A stretch of 64,000 bases of DNA from Syngnathus acus (taxonomy: Eukaryota > Chordata > Actinopteri > Syngnathiformes > Syngnathidae). The stretch lies in contig NC_051088.1 in the NCBI RefSeq assembly GCF_901709675.1, positions 17,658,693-17,722,692 of the forward strand, in the 5' to 3' direction. The number at the start of each line of letters is the position of its first letter. Position 1 is the stretch's first letter. The position numbers and the translations under genes were made by a program. Shown here in pieces: positions 37,880 through 57,482 of the stretch. The notes beneath the pieces are model-generated. The model worked only from the letters and a program-made list of their open reading frames with translations. It was not told the origin of the DNA and did not search any database.

Positions 37880-40754
37880 CTACCACGGAAGGGTGTAGGG
37901 TCCACGGAACTGGGCTCCAATAGCGTTGAAGGCTTGGGATCTGTTGGAGAGAGACGAATGACTGACAAATAGAAAGCACGATTTTCCCACAACCAGTCGT
38001 GCAAATGACTTACTCCTTGAGGGCACTGGCCACTGGAGACACACCCCAAACAAATGGAATGGGTGCTTCATCCACCTCTGCATAAGAAACAGGATAAAGT
38101 GAAAATCTGAGTGGAGTAGCAGAGCATATGCAGAAAAGCAAAGATTTATCCTTGTTGCAAAAGCCAATTAATTGAGAAAAATACTTCTAAGTCTGGTCAC
38201 TCTTACCTTGAGGCACCATTCTAACTTGAAAAACTCCAAGTTGGAGCTCTCTATATGCCAGTCAGAGTACACCACTCTTAAGAGTCTCAGAGTCATTACT
38301 GTGCAAAAACATCCTGCTCTCCACACCTTTTTTGAATTGTCTACACCAGGGGTGGGCAAACTACGGCCCGCGGGCCACATCCGGCCCACGGGACCGTTTA
38401 ATCCGGCCCGCCAACCCTGAATTAATTGTATTATTAAACTTTTTTTTTTGGTCATTTTGCCTGCAATGATTGCGTTTCCCCAGTAGATGGGGAACCGCTC
38501 GCCTGCGCATTTACTACCGGAAGCCGTGTCAGAAAGCTCGGTGCACACTCACAAGTGCGTGTACGTACGTACTCAGTAGTACGGACATGGCGCACTCGCG
38601 CTCTATTTGTATCAGTCCCGAATTTAGAGCGTGGGCTGTGACGACAGCATTCTTGTAATTCGCTCGCTGAGCTTTCAGATACAGTTTGACGCTAAAGCCA
38701 CCCACAAACCTTCCCCTGGAATCCTTCCATTAAAATGAGTGGCCCGAAGAAAAGAAGTGAGTGCCGAATGTTAAAAGAGTGGCCAATTTGGCTCGACGTA
38801 CGCGACGTGACGTTCAGCCACATCAACCCGTCACAGATCGAGGTAAACGGATCTCTCCTAAGAATTGCCACAACAAATTTTACTCCAGACTATGATGCAC
38901 TAGCAAAAAAGGGAGACCAACAACACTGTTCCCACTGAAAATGAAGGGGAGGCTCTCAAGTTTGTTGTAAAAAAATGCATTTTGAATATGATTTGTACAC
39001 ATAGCAGGGATTGAAACTAGCGACCATTCTCATTTTCAAACAATGCAGGATGCTCAAGGACATTGATGCACCACCTTTTTGCGACTAATCTTAACCTGTA
39101 AAGTTCTTAAGGCTTACTTTAAGGAAGTGTTTCCCGTTTCCTCACCTCTGTTACCAGGTGTTTGTGAGTTAAAACTCTGCTCTGATGTTCAGATACCCCT
39201 CACCGTGTTGCCGTTTTGATTACTTTATTTGGATGTATGCTTTCACCGATTCTTCAAGATGATATATTTGGTCAGAATGTTTGCTGTTTGATGTGATCTC
39301 ATAAGATAAACATTTTTCATTAATCTGACCTGCAGGCACTGAAGTGATGGAGACTGTTATTCATAATAATAGTGTCGTATTTTATGAGAATCACTGATAG
39401 CAGTTTTTTAGTGATTTTTTTTTTTTAATGCTGTTAATAAATGCATTTGTTTTCAAAAAACTTGTTTGGAATGTCCATGCTTTACTACCTACTAAAGGCC
39501 AAAATCTTTTATGCAATGACCTTTACAGGTCGCTTATATTACTTCACACAAACACTACGTCCATCTGCTCCTGGTTCGGCCCTCCGGTCCAAATTTAGAA
39601 CCCAGTTCGGCCCGTGAGTCAAAAAGTTTGCCCACCCCTGGTCTACACTGTTTGTACCATGTGTCCTCTCTGCATCCATTGCAGCCTGGTCATCCTGGAA
39701 GAAGGACCCTCTCATCTGTGGTCTCTTCTCAAGGTTTCTCATTTCCCCTAGCTGGAGTTTTGAGTTTTTCCTTGCCCTCTTGGGAGTTTAAGATCAGGGG
39801 ATGTTTGAGAATATTTGCCATTTTTCACATGTCCTGAGTGTTGTTAGTCACCTAAATGTTGAACAGAGGCTGTGATTTACCGAAGTCAAATTTCTTGTCT
39901 GGCACGCTCAAACATGGCGAATAAAAACGCTTGAATCTTGAACTAGTTTACAAACGTTATTGGAACTGGTTTCAATCTCACCCTTTTCCCAGTCTTCAGT
40001 CGTAGCAGTGGTGAACTGGGGCCTGATGGGAGCCTTAAATTTCTCATCAGATCCAGCTGCAAGCAGAAAGGACGTCAACTCAAGCCACAGATCAAAAGAC
40101 ACACTTGTCATCTTACCATCCTTTACACCCACTGAAATCCTGTTGGGACAGGTTTCAGTGTGGCAGGCCAGTTCATCCCTCGGGACCAGGTGGCAGGCGT
40201 TGAAGGGGCAGGTTTTAAGCGTCTTGGCCAGTCGCGGATGGTTCTGCATCAGTAAAAGATGACTTGTACTTATCGATGCATTCAGGTTGATGGGGTAAAA
40301 TAATCGTGTTTGTTGACACTGGATTTGCAAAGCTCCATTCAATTGTAAAGACCAAAAGTTATTTTCTTAGGCTCAACACAGATCGAGTGATGCGGCCAAC
40401 TTGTCAGAGGACAATCAATGTCGATTTATCGGTGAAAATCAGTTGAGCTTTAGTATTAAAAATAAAAATTAAGCAACCCTCACCTTTTTGCATTTCAAAA
40501 GGTGATAGGAGAGCCGACAAGCTCGGATCTGGTGACTTTTATCAAATGGGCACTGACAAAGTCTATCAGGATCAATGTTGCTTTTCTCATCTTTAAAACA
40601 AGACAACAAATGACAACATAAAGTCACCGTTCGCTGCGAATGACGCAGTCGAAGGTGTGTTGTGTTATTTACCACTGTCTATGTCCAAAGTTTTGATTGC
40701 AGATCGGGCAAGCGGAGATGATTTGATGCTGCTCCCAAACTTGATGGTTGTCAT
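37880..40754 (-). CDS. gtsf1l: Gametocyte-specific factor 1-like protein, two CHHC zinc fingers
   Basis: GTSF1 relatives are small germline proteins that assist PIWI-piRNA slicing and transposon silencing. Exons: 40673-40754, 40484-40590, 40117-40243, 39982-40056, 38014-38077, 37880-37940; 171 aa, all phases close. Two CHHC (U11-48K-type) fingers: C41-H47-H57-C61 ([21 protein letters not shown]) is tightly followed by C75-H81-H91-C95 ([21 protein letters not shown]). A conserved tail contains a Trp in EDWEKE and another in PFVWG, then ends PYTLPW; Trp residues in this region of the family contact PIWI proteins. The 1.9-kb intron at 38078-39981 holds a 1.3-kb hAT relic, and a solo LTR sits right behind the stop. 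GTSF1 versus GTSF1L cannot be settled by eye; the human 20q neighbourhood suggests GTSF1L. Confidence 0.9.
38347..39640 (+). mobile_element. Internally deleted hAT (Charlie-like) transposon
   Basis: Terminal inverted repeats caggggtgggcaaac / gtttgcccacccctg with a perfect 8-bp target-site duplication gtctacac (38339-38346 and 39641-39648). A short plus-strand ORF at 38735-38938 starts [11 protein letters not shown], the usual hAT transposase N-terminus, and then jumps to a C-terminal motif ([18 protein letters not shown]), so most of the transposase gene is deleted. It lies in the intron of gtsf1l, antisense to it. Confidence 0.9.
38735..38938 (+). pseudogene. hAT transposase remnant, N- and C-termini fused by deletion
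   Basis: 67 codons. The N-terminal MSGPKKR...LKEWPIW and C-terminal [17 protein letters not shown] parts belong to the same GTF2IRD2/ZBED-like hAT transposase class as the remnant at 1042-1317. The BED finger and catalytic domain are absent. Confidence 0.75.
39655..39840 (-). repeat. Dispersed fish repeat, copy B
   Basis: Its reverse complement matches 2056-2300 through several blocks (gagaaaccttgagaag, accacagatg, accaggctgcaatgg). The hAT element 38347-39640 landed at the edge of this older repeat. Confidence 0.6.
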
Positions 40755-41190
40755 TTTTTTTCAGATGGCCTTGGAATTGTAAAACCTCGTGCATGTCAAG
40801 TATTTGAACAACCGAGGTAGTACAACAAAATCCTTACTAATGAAATCAATTACTTCAAATAAAGTGTTAAATGCATCTTAATACTTTTACTCATCATTTA
40901 ATTTATTTTGTCATTCACGCAATTAATTAGTGAGCAAAGTTTCACCAGATTATGACGAACACGGCACATAACGTAGCTACTTTTCCGAAGCTAACCATTT
41001 TAAACTCCTGAAGTCGCTTACGTACAATTTGGCTGAATACGGGCAAATGTGGCCGGAGGACAAAGTTGAGGCCTTACCCGACGAACGTCCTTCGTTTATC
41101 GTTGAAAAAGTTATTTGAACAAAAGCGGCGTGGTCTAATAGGGCTTGGCACAATTACCTCAAAGCTACTATTCTCAGAACAGGTAAGAAG

Positions 41191-41901
41191 TAGGGATGGG
41201 CGGATCGATACCAAAATATCGATATATCGATCCAGGCTGCTCATTTTTGAGTATCGATCATCCCTAGCTAAAATATCGATACTTACAATTATTTAATTAT
41301 ATTTTTCCTCATTTTTTTCTGCTCCAATTTGACGACTTGCACTCATGCTAGCACTACTTTTCCTTCCGCCTGCTGCACCGGCGTGTCCTGCTCTGCTCTG
41401 CTCCCGCCCCCTTTTCTCACAAGCCAAGCCCTCCTCCTCCGCCCCCCGTTCCAATCCAAACAAACACAAACAAGCATGGCCACGGCGGCGGCCCAGTCCG
41501 AACGCAAGAGAAGTCTGGTTTGGGGATATTATATTTTACTTAATAACAACGAGGCAAAATGTGAAATATGTCACAAAACAATTAAATATTGTGGCAACAC
41601 CACAAACTTGGTTAATAATTCATGTACATGACGTAATACTTTTTTCTACAAAATTCAATAGATGACTCTCCAAGAGCAAGTATCATTTGCAGTGAAACAC
41701 CTGCTGTAGTATACAAATGTGCAGGTCAATAGTCACATGTAAGGCACAAAATATTGATGCAGCATGCCACTGCATTTAAAAAAAAAAAAATTGGCGGGAA
41801 ATTACACTTCCGGTATCGATATCGGATCGATATCGGGTATTTTGGGCAGGAAATACTTGGTATCGGATCGATTCCAAAATCATTGGTATCGCCCATCCCT
41901 A
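41191..41901 (+). mobile_element. hAT transposon remnant with BED-finger fragment
   Basis: Terminal inverted repeats tagggatgggcggat / atcgcccatcccta and a perfect 8-bp target-site duplication gtaagaag (41183-41190 and 41902-41909). Subterminal regions are rich in tatcgatatcg repeats. A plus-strand ORF from 41475 encodes MATAAAQSERKRSLVW followed by a BED-finger CEIC half (AKCEICHKTIKYCG), then stops. The rest of the transposase is missing. Confidence 0.88.
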
Positions 41902-42122
41902 GTAAGAAGCTGCGACAGACGCATCCGCCGAATATTTATGAGCAAACATGACGTCATTTGAGATCAACCCCTTAGTTCTGCCTGTCTGTCACTACACGTC
42001 ACCACTTGCATCGATAGAGAGATGAAAATTGCAGTATAATTTTTCAAACAATTCAGTGAAATTGATTATGTTCCCAGTGTACTGTATGGACAGTAAAAAA
42101 CAATCATCTTTGTTGCATAGCA

Positions 42123-42440
42123 CAGGCATCAAACTCAAGGCCCGGGGGCTAAATACGGTCCGCCACATCATTTTATGTGGCCCGCAAAGACAAATTGTGC
42201 ATCAAATTCGTGTCATTACTAGAATGGTAAATTGTCTTCACTTTTAATATCTTTTTTTTTTTTTACATTTGACCAGTTTTTACTCATCTGATTTGAAAAT
42301 GAGTTATTTGTTTTTTGTAGCGTTTACTGTATATAATATGAGGTGCTCATACATTTATTTGGGTTGACAGTCATAATGGCCCTCCGAAAGTAGCTATGAC
42401 TACAATGCGGCCCGTGAAAAAAATGAGTTTGACATCCCTG
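42123..42440. mobile_element. hAT-type MITE, SINE-free copy
   Basis: Closely similar along its length to the MITE at 1396-2033 minus its SINE (shared ccgccacatcattttatgtggcccgc, gaccagtttttactcatctg, gacagtcataatggccctcc). Ends cagg...catccctg are mutated and no convincing 8-bp duplication remains (gcatagca versus gtatatag). Confidence 0.8.
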
Positions 42441-43311
42441 GTATATAGGATCTTATGGACTCAATTATTTTCAGGTATTGCAGTCTATTTGATCATTAAA
42501 AAACCTTGTGCTGCATGTTTATGTGACAGATGAAGGAGTCAGGCAGCCATAAGAGGTTAAAGCGATTTAGTGTTAAGCAGGTCATATCTCATTAACTACT
42601 TAGCATTTACTTTTTCTTTTTTTAACATGACACGACAAATTGGAGATTCCAGTGAGCTGATGATTGTGAAGCACAGACACATTTTCTCTTGTGTTTATTA
42701 AATAGAACAAGTTGTTTCATCTCTCCAAAAAAACAAACCAAAACAAAAATCACAGTGTGTATATTACAGTTTTTGTGAATCCATAAGTTTTCAAAAGTGA
42801 TTGACTCATTTGAATTGGCATTTAATAGGGTGCTTGAATGAGTTCAGCAGAAAACTGCCAGAGGTAGAAAGAAAAAGTAAGAAATCATTGCAAGTGTGGT
42901 GGCTGCATTGCGGGAAAACAAATATATTTGTAAATGATTCACGTACACTCCTAGCTACGGAAAAAAGAAACAAAGCTCTCAGAAAGTAGGAGGAGATTTC
43001 TTTCTGCTTATATAAGAAGACAGTACTGTAATTTGTCTCGCTCACTGATATTGTCCTCATTTGCATTTAGTTTTCGCCATGTTTGATGGAAGCGAAATGG
43101 TGTCTGATGGTAGCCATCTCCATTTTGGACGTCATTGGCTTTACGAATTTAGTCGTGAATGAGGATCATTGTGAATCAAAGGACACAGTAGAAAGACTTA
43201 CGTACACCACAAACCAAATCCACCTTACACACACTCACATCAATTCCACCACTTCATCACTATTCTGTCCTCTTAGTTGTGTGGTGAGACCGGCAGCAGC
43301 TGATTGTCCAT

Positions 43312-51103
<7,792 letters not shown>

Positions 51104-52303
51104 TTTTTTTCGTTTTACACCAACAAGAGCAAACGATTTGGCTTCTTCACTCCAGGCTGACCATGACTAAAGATCAGTTGGCCAAAATCCTTTACAAGTG
51201 TTCTGCAAACAGATAGCACTGGGTTTTTGACACCCAAAATTGGAACCAATAAGACATGCCGTTGCAAATGAACAGGATTGGTCAAATTCGTTTCCGGTTA
51301 TTGCTTCACAATAAAACCTCAACGAATTTTAGCGAAGACTCGGGAGATTTGTGAAACATAATTACAGCTTTTAACATAATGTATGATCTATTTTATATCG
51401 ATTGACGACTGATCTTTGCCCCCATGACAACGTGTGTTTAGCGCCCTGGCAAGGAGAGTCATTTGTTTTATCGTTTTGTTTCCGGTTTTGTCTTACACTG
51501 ACTTCGACTACAAACTTGATGGCGCTGCAACTACCCATATACAAATAGTTTCATACAGTTTCATATTCTGGTGAAACTCATATATGACACAGATTGACTG
51601 AATTAAAAAAATATATATAATGGAGGTCAATTTGTCGATAATTGCTCCATCTATTATCAATATATTTAGGGTTTTTCTTAACTGTAATTATTAATGATAT
51701 CATGAAATTTCGACTATGTGTAGAGAATGTCATGTATAGATTTTGAATTTTTAATCAAATAATTGATGTCACTAAATTTATTAGGACGTATGTTTACCTG
51801 TACAAAAATAACTCGCGTTTATGAGCGCTCAATCTACACACTGCGCTGTGATTGGCCATTGCACACGTCAATCATGGTGTCCTTGCCACCCACTTCCGCC
51901 TGTCAGCAAACGCTGAATTGAACTGTCCTCGATTGTTTACGTTCGGGGCACACTGATTGGCTTCACAGGTATATTTCAGTAAACTCGTTTTACAATCAGA
52001 TGTCAGCATCTCGATTGCCCTTTACCTGTTTGGTAGTTCGCTGCTAACGTTAGTTTATGTCTCCTGAGTACGTTTTAACTCACCAGCTAGCTTCGCTAAG
52101 TAATGTTCGCCAGCTAGTCCGCGCAACATGCAAGTGGCAGCCAGCTGTCGCCCGCAAGCAGTCTGTAACAAAAGCGTCCTCATCCTTGCGTGTGTTTACA
52201 GTGCCGTGTTTTGGCTCTTTGCGATGGTTGGTGGGGATCCAGACTTGGGGGCTCGCGCGCTGCTTTCAACATGACTCTTGACTGACTGTCCGCACGACTC
52301 ACG
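51104..52303. promoter_or_regulatory. Shared divergent promoter region, MTCL/SOGA gene and osbpl2
   Basis: The two start codons (51103 on the minus strand, 52304 on the plus strand) face away from each other across 1.2 kb. CCAAT boxes lie on both strands: ccaat 51246-51250, attgg 51851-51855, attgg 51956-51960. No strong TATA box. Each gene's 5' UTR and first exon must lie here; a bidirectional promoter is possible. Confidence 0.45.
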
Positions 52304-55300
52304 ATGAACAGCGAGGAGGAGTTTTACGACGCCGAGACAGGTGAGGCAGGCTGAACGGACAGCTGTCGAGTCGTCAAGTGTCTTGAGCATTCTGCATGTT
52401 GTCATGTTCGTAAATTTGAGGTGGCACATTTCATGTTAATTTCCACACAAATAATTACAGTTCAAAAGAAGGCAATCGGAATATTTGTAGGGAAATTGTC
52501 ATTTAATAACTTGAGGCTTTTAAAATGTCCATATGTTGTGAAACTGAAAAGAGCTTTTTAAATATATTTTTTAAAACGATGAAATGCCAGAGAATATTCA
52601 GCAATGCCTTCAAATGAAAAAAAAAGAAGCAATTATTCTTTTTGGCGTCTCAACTAATTCCATATGACAGAACTGCTCTAAAACCTTACTGTATTTCATT
52701 AAAAGAAACTAAATTGTGGGACGAACACTGGAATTTAAGCAATTTAAATGATTTCAAAATCTAAAATAATAGAGCCCTGATATAAAAAAATATTACTGTA
52801 TTATGTACGTATGTATTACTGTATTAATACTGGCATCTCCTCCGCTGGCATCATTTTACTTAATATTTCTCCCAACGTGCCAGCTAATTTGTTTTTGTGC
52901 AATCTTCCTGAATCAAATCTTGTGAGTGTATACGCTGTTTCTTGATGTGCTCAAATGAAAAGGATTCTTTTGACTCAGGGCTCGAGTCGGATGATTCCTT
53001 GGAGGTTAGTTTCCAGGACGCTCTGGTGTTCGATAGCAGCAACCAGGTCACCGATGGCTCCGCTGCAGAGTATAATGGAGTGTGGCAGCGTAGGTGAGGA
53101 ATCTCGCATCCGCTTCCTTATATTCCTAATGTGTAAGAGGTCATTTGGCAGATGTGATGGAGCCATTTGTTATATATGTGATTTCCAATTAAAAGAAAAC
53201 AAAGCAAAACCTTTTTTCTGTTGTTCTTTTTACCAGAAAAACCCTGCCTGCTGAAATGATCACCAGAAGCAATCTCAGTGTGACAAGCATACTGAAAAAA
53301 TGCATCGGGATGGTGAGTCATAACGTCATGTTTTGAATTTTCAACAAGACCTACAGTAGAATGGAACACGTATGTTTAGGGTATCACGGTTTGACAAGCA
53401 GTTCATTCATTTTGCGAAAAGCTGTCTCACAACCCAGCATGTCCAAACACATCGTTGATACATAATTACATTTTATGACCTCCAGTGACCCTGCAACTTT
53501 TTCTGATTTCTTTCCTCTTGTTTGTATTGTTGCAAATGCTCTTGGTCCTCTTCTCTGCTCACTTAGCTATATTTGGTTTGGCTATTACATTTTTGGATCA
53601 TCACAAGGCCCAAAATAACTCGAGTATAATTTCTCTGGCTCCAACTGCTCTTTTCTTGTTTGTGTTTTTTTTTTCATTGTACAAGCAATAATGTAAGCAT
53701 CATTTCAAAACACTGTAATGTCAATGTTTTATGTTGTGTTGCTATAGGAGCTGTCCAAAATAGCCATGCCAATTGTGTTTAATGAGCCACTGAGCTTCCT
53801 CCAGAGACTCTCGGAGTACATGGAACATACTCATCTTATCCACAGAGCCTGCACATTGCCTGACTCCATAGAGCGCATGCAGGTATGATCAACTAATGAC
53901 TCTTGGGACTTTTAGTATGTCAACAGTGGTAGGAAAAAAAAACAAACAAAATGAAATATTGAATTATTAATATGCCTTCAAATATGAGTGCCACGACTAT
54001 TTTGTGATAGGAGTCGTTGAGGTGAGATGTCTGCGTTTGGTGACAATGCAAGCCAGAGGACAGTTGTGACATTAATCTTGATGGACAGGCATTTTATTAT
54101 TGTTGTTGATTTGCTCAATCACTGAGTGAGGCAATAAAAAATATGCTGCTTTCACTGGTGATTTCTGGTGTTAGGCACAAATATGTAAACAGAGACCCTA
54201 GGAAGTCCATTGTGCCACTGGCTGTAAATTTCACAGCATTTATAGTGAGGGATTTCTGGTAGGGGTGAGTTACTCTTTAAAATGAACTGAAAATGATCTT
54301 TGCTTTTTTCTTAACAGGTTGTTGCTGCTTTTGCAGTTTCAGCTGTAGCATCTCAATGGGAACGGACTGGAAAGCCATTTAATCCGTTACTGGGGGAGAC
54401 TTTTGAACTCACAAGGTATTGAAGAATGTTGGTGAAGTCTAAAAACAAATTTGTGTTAATTTGATTTTTGAAATCATTTGTCTTTCTTTTTTTTAAAGAG
54501 AGGAAGATGGCTACCGATTAATCTCAGAGCAGGTGAGCCACCACCCTCCCGTCAGTGCCTTCCATGCAGAGTCCCTGAAGCAAGAATTTGCATTCCATGG
54601 ATCAGTCTACCCCAAACTCACATTCTGGGGCAAAAGTGTGGAGGCCGTACCAAAAGGCACCATGACGCTGGAGTTATTCAAGTAAGCGCTTGTTAATATT
54701 TGGTCATACTTCTTTCAGAATGTTAGATGTAAAGGATGGTCACCATTAAGATTTTAATCAGCACAACACATTAAAATAATCAGAAAATTAGAGGGTTATA
54801 CAACATGATGGCCATTTTTTATAAAATACTAACTACATATAGTGTTTGTCTTAGACTGGTTAGTCAAACTAACAAAGTAATCTTGAAGATTTTGTGGATT
54901 TCTTTCAGACATAAAGAAGCATACACATGGACCAATCCAATGTGCTGCGTGCATAACGTTATCATAGGAAAGATTTGGATCGAGCAGTACGGAACAGTGG
55001 AGATTGTAAACCACAGGTACCGTGACAGATGTTTCTCTTGTCGGAGTGGAAGCATTTTAAATGACAGACATCTGACATTGTGCTCACGGTGTTAATTCAG
55101 CACAGGAGAAAAGTGTGTGTTGAACTTCAAACCAGGTGGAATGTTTGGGAAAGAGCTGCACAAAGTGGAGGGACACATACAAGACAGCAGGTAAGAGCAG
55201 TGCAACGTGATCATCAGAAATTCATACAATGGGAAATCTTTTACGGAAACAAGTTTGCGTCTCTGCTGTTGAACCAGGAAGAAGAAACGCCGCGTGATTT

Positions 55301-57475
55301 ATGGCAAGTGGACCGAGTGTATGTACAGCGTGGAGCCCAAGGTTTATGAGGCATATAAGAAGTCTGATAAAAAGGCGGGAGCAGACTCAAAAAAGCTGAA
55401 GCAGGTGAGTCAATGATGTTTTTGCGCATTCATCTTTCGCGATGAGCGCCAACTCTAATATTTGATGATCTTCTTTGCCAAAACCCTGATCTTTAGTTCC
55501 CGACACAGATTCAAGTTGGGTTACCCCGTTGTTGATATTCTTGATGTATTACCCTGGGTCCATTTGCTCAAAATTATCCACAAATTATTAGGTTCCCATC
55601 ACCATGTTTGACAGTAGGGCCGGTGTGTTCCTAAAATTGAAGGCTTCCTTCCCCCTTTTTACATGAAATGAAGGGTCATCAAGCACAAACAATTCAGTTT
55701 TTGTTTCATCTGTCCAGATGAGCATTTACCAAACAAAGCCCAAGTGGGTTTGGTGTGCAAGTTGAGTCCTCCTTGGTCCTAGATTCACTCCTTCGATTTT
55801 TTTTTTCTTCTTCACCTCTCTCATCATCCTTCTGGCCAGCACAGGATTTGCTTGTGAGATTTTCCAGACTTGTATTTTTAAATAATACTTTACACTGTCA
55901 CTGGGACTAGAAAAGATTTACATCAGGCCTTGTGACCATCCTGACTTGTGAGAAGACACAATGCAGAGGTCCTCACTGAACTCCTTCATCTTGAGCAAGA
56001 ATCTTGCACATTGAAAGCTGTTTCATCGCCATACCAGAAACAAACTTGTCAGTTGAAATAAAGTAAAATAAAATAAATGTTGAAAAAAAAATACATTTTT
56101 AGGTCAAAATGTGCCAGCGGTATGCATCGCAAATATCCACACCTGTTTTTCTCACCAGCTTCCTCTTTTTGTATTATGACACTATAGCTACAGTGACTGG
56201 CCGTATCGCTCGTGTGGTGTAGAACTTTGGGAGCCAATGGCTGTCGCTTGGCCCTTCAAATGATAGCATTACCAAAACTGTTCCCTTCTTTGACATGTTT
56301 TTCAGTCTTCTACTATGACTTGTTCATTTTTCTTTTCTTTCACAATAACATGCAGTGGCATGCGTAGCAGGTAAGGTTAAACATTTGTATTTGGTATCTG
56401 TAGTGTGCTGCTCCAGCTGTTATGTCCAAAGTGTATTGTGCTCATTGCCAGCACTAATCTACAATGCCTTGCAATGACATGCATTGCTGCTTGAAAGATG
56501 TGTATAATTTGTGGCAAGTGGATGTCTGTCACTCTCCTGTTTGCATCAAACTCAGTCCTCCCACGTACGATCGTGATGTGTGTGTGTTTGTGTAGGAACA
56601 TAGTAGTGAAGATAAGAATGCAGTTCAAGAGACTGTGACTGTGATACCAGGAAGTGCCTTACTCTGGAGGATATCGCCACGGCCTGCTCACTCGGCACAG
56701 GTTGGTGTCACGCACATGCTTACGCTATGTAGAGTTCGTGGCTCGTGCTAACCTCATCATGCTGTTCAGATGTACAACTTTACCAACTTTGCCGTGACGC
56801 TGAACGAGCTGGAGCCCGGCATGGAGCGACTATTGGCGCCGACCGACTGCCGACAGAGGCCCGACATCAGAGCCATGGAGAGAGGAGACATAGGTAGCGA
56901 CGGTCTACAACGTTGGCACGGTTGCGACTTTTCTTCTACTATCCTGATGTGGTCTACTTACACAGACATGGCAAGTGCAGAGAAAGAGCGCCTCGAGGAG
57001 AAACAGAGGACCGCACGCAGAGAGCGATCCAAGGATGAGGAGGAATGGTCGACCAGGTATAAAACCGTGAGCAGATTGTTGACAATCGATTAATTATTTG
57101 GCGTTCATTTAAAGGGAGCGAAAACAAACTCCAGCCGAATCGGCCACTACAGGTTAATTAAAGGCCATATCGTAGAAATGTGTCTTTAAACGTGTCTTAA
57201 ATGTTTCTACTGACTGTACCTTTCATTATTGATAAATGCACCGTTTTTATCAAGGCTTCCTCTATTGTCATCATGCCGTTATCTGTAAATTCTCTCCCCC
57301 AAATAGCAGTGAATTGTGTCACCAGCCCCTCAACAAAAATAATTCCCAAACTTTTTGTTCATGCCCCGTCAGGTGGTTCCAGCTCGGAGCCAACCCTCAC
57401 ACTGGCGCAGAGGATTGGCTATACAAGGGTGGATACTTTGACAGGAACTTTGACGACTGTCCCGACATTTATTGA
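52304..57475 (+). CDS. osbpl2: Oxysterol-binding protein-related protein 2 (ORP2)
   Basis: Cytosolic lipid-transfer protein exchanging sterol and phosphoinositide between membranes. Thirteen exons: 52304-52340, 52979-53093, 53237-53312, 53748-53882, 54318-54415, 54499-54681, 54909-55016, 55101-55190, 55278-55404, 56596-56700, 56770-56893, 56966-57056, 57373-57475; phases close, 463 aa (human about 480). The N-terminal EEEFYDAETG is an FFAT-like VAP-binding motif, as in mammalian ORP2; there is no PH domain. The ORD domain fills most of the rest, with the OSBP fingerprint EQVSHHPP at about 164-171, MPIVFNEPLSFLQRL, WERTGKPFNPLLGE, CCVHNVIIGKIWIEQYG and the end DWLYKGGYFDRNFDDCPDIY. A C-terminal charged helix (EKERLEEKQRTARRERSK) precedes the end. 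Acceptor of the exon at 54499 (taaag) is weak but keeps frame. Adjacent to adrm1, as in human. Confidence 0.95.
55500..56045 (-). mobile_element. Decayed Tc1-like transposon in an osbpl2 intron
   Basis: Plus-strand phrases such as catcaccatgtttgacagta, gaaggcttccttcc and gtttttgtttcatctgtccag are the antisense of fish Tc1-type transposase and UTR sequence. There is no open frame and the ends are not resolved. Confidence 0.55.
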
Positions 57476-57476
57476 C

Positions 57477-57482
57477 AATAAA
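57477..57482 (+). promoter_or_regulatory. AATAAA one base after the osbpl2 stop codon
   Basis: The stop TGA (57473-57475) is followed by c and then AATAAA. Use would give an almost absent 3' UTR. Distal candidates lie in the tandem duplication at 59373-59583. Confidence 0.3.

Larger units (their letters stand above)
40755..43311. other. Spacer between gtsf1l and the MTCL/SOGA gene
   Basis: Contains the gtsf1l promoter side (left), the hAT remnant 41191-41901 and the hAT MITE 42123-42440. On the minus strand an AATAAA (TTTATT at 42694-42699) could end the MTCL/SOGA transcript about 610 nt after its stop. No further coding sequence seen. Confidence 0.5.

Noticed and set aside
41754-41961. Short ORFs with RYRYRIDIGYFG-type peptides
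   Set aside because: Translations of the tatcgatatcg subterminal repeats of the hAT remnant.
42115-42448. Target-site duplication for the second hAT MITE copy
   Set aside because: The flanking octamers gcatagca and gtatatag agree too poorly to claim a duplication.
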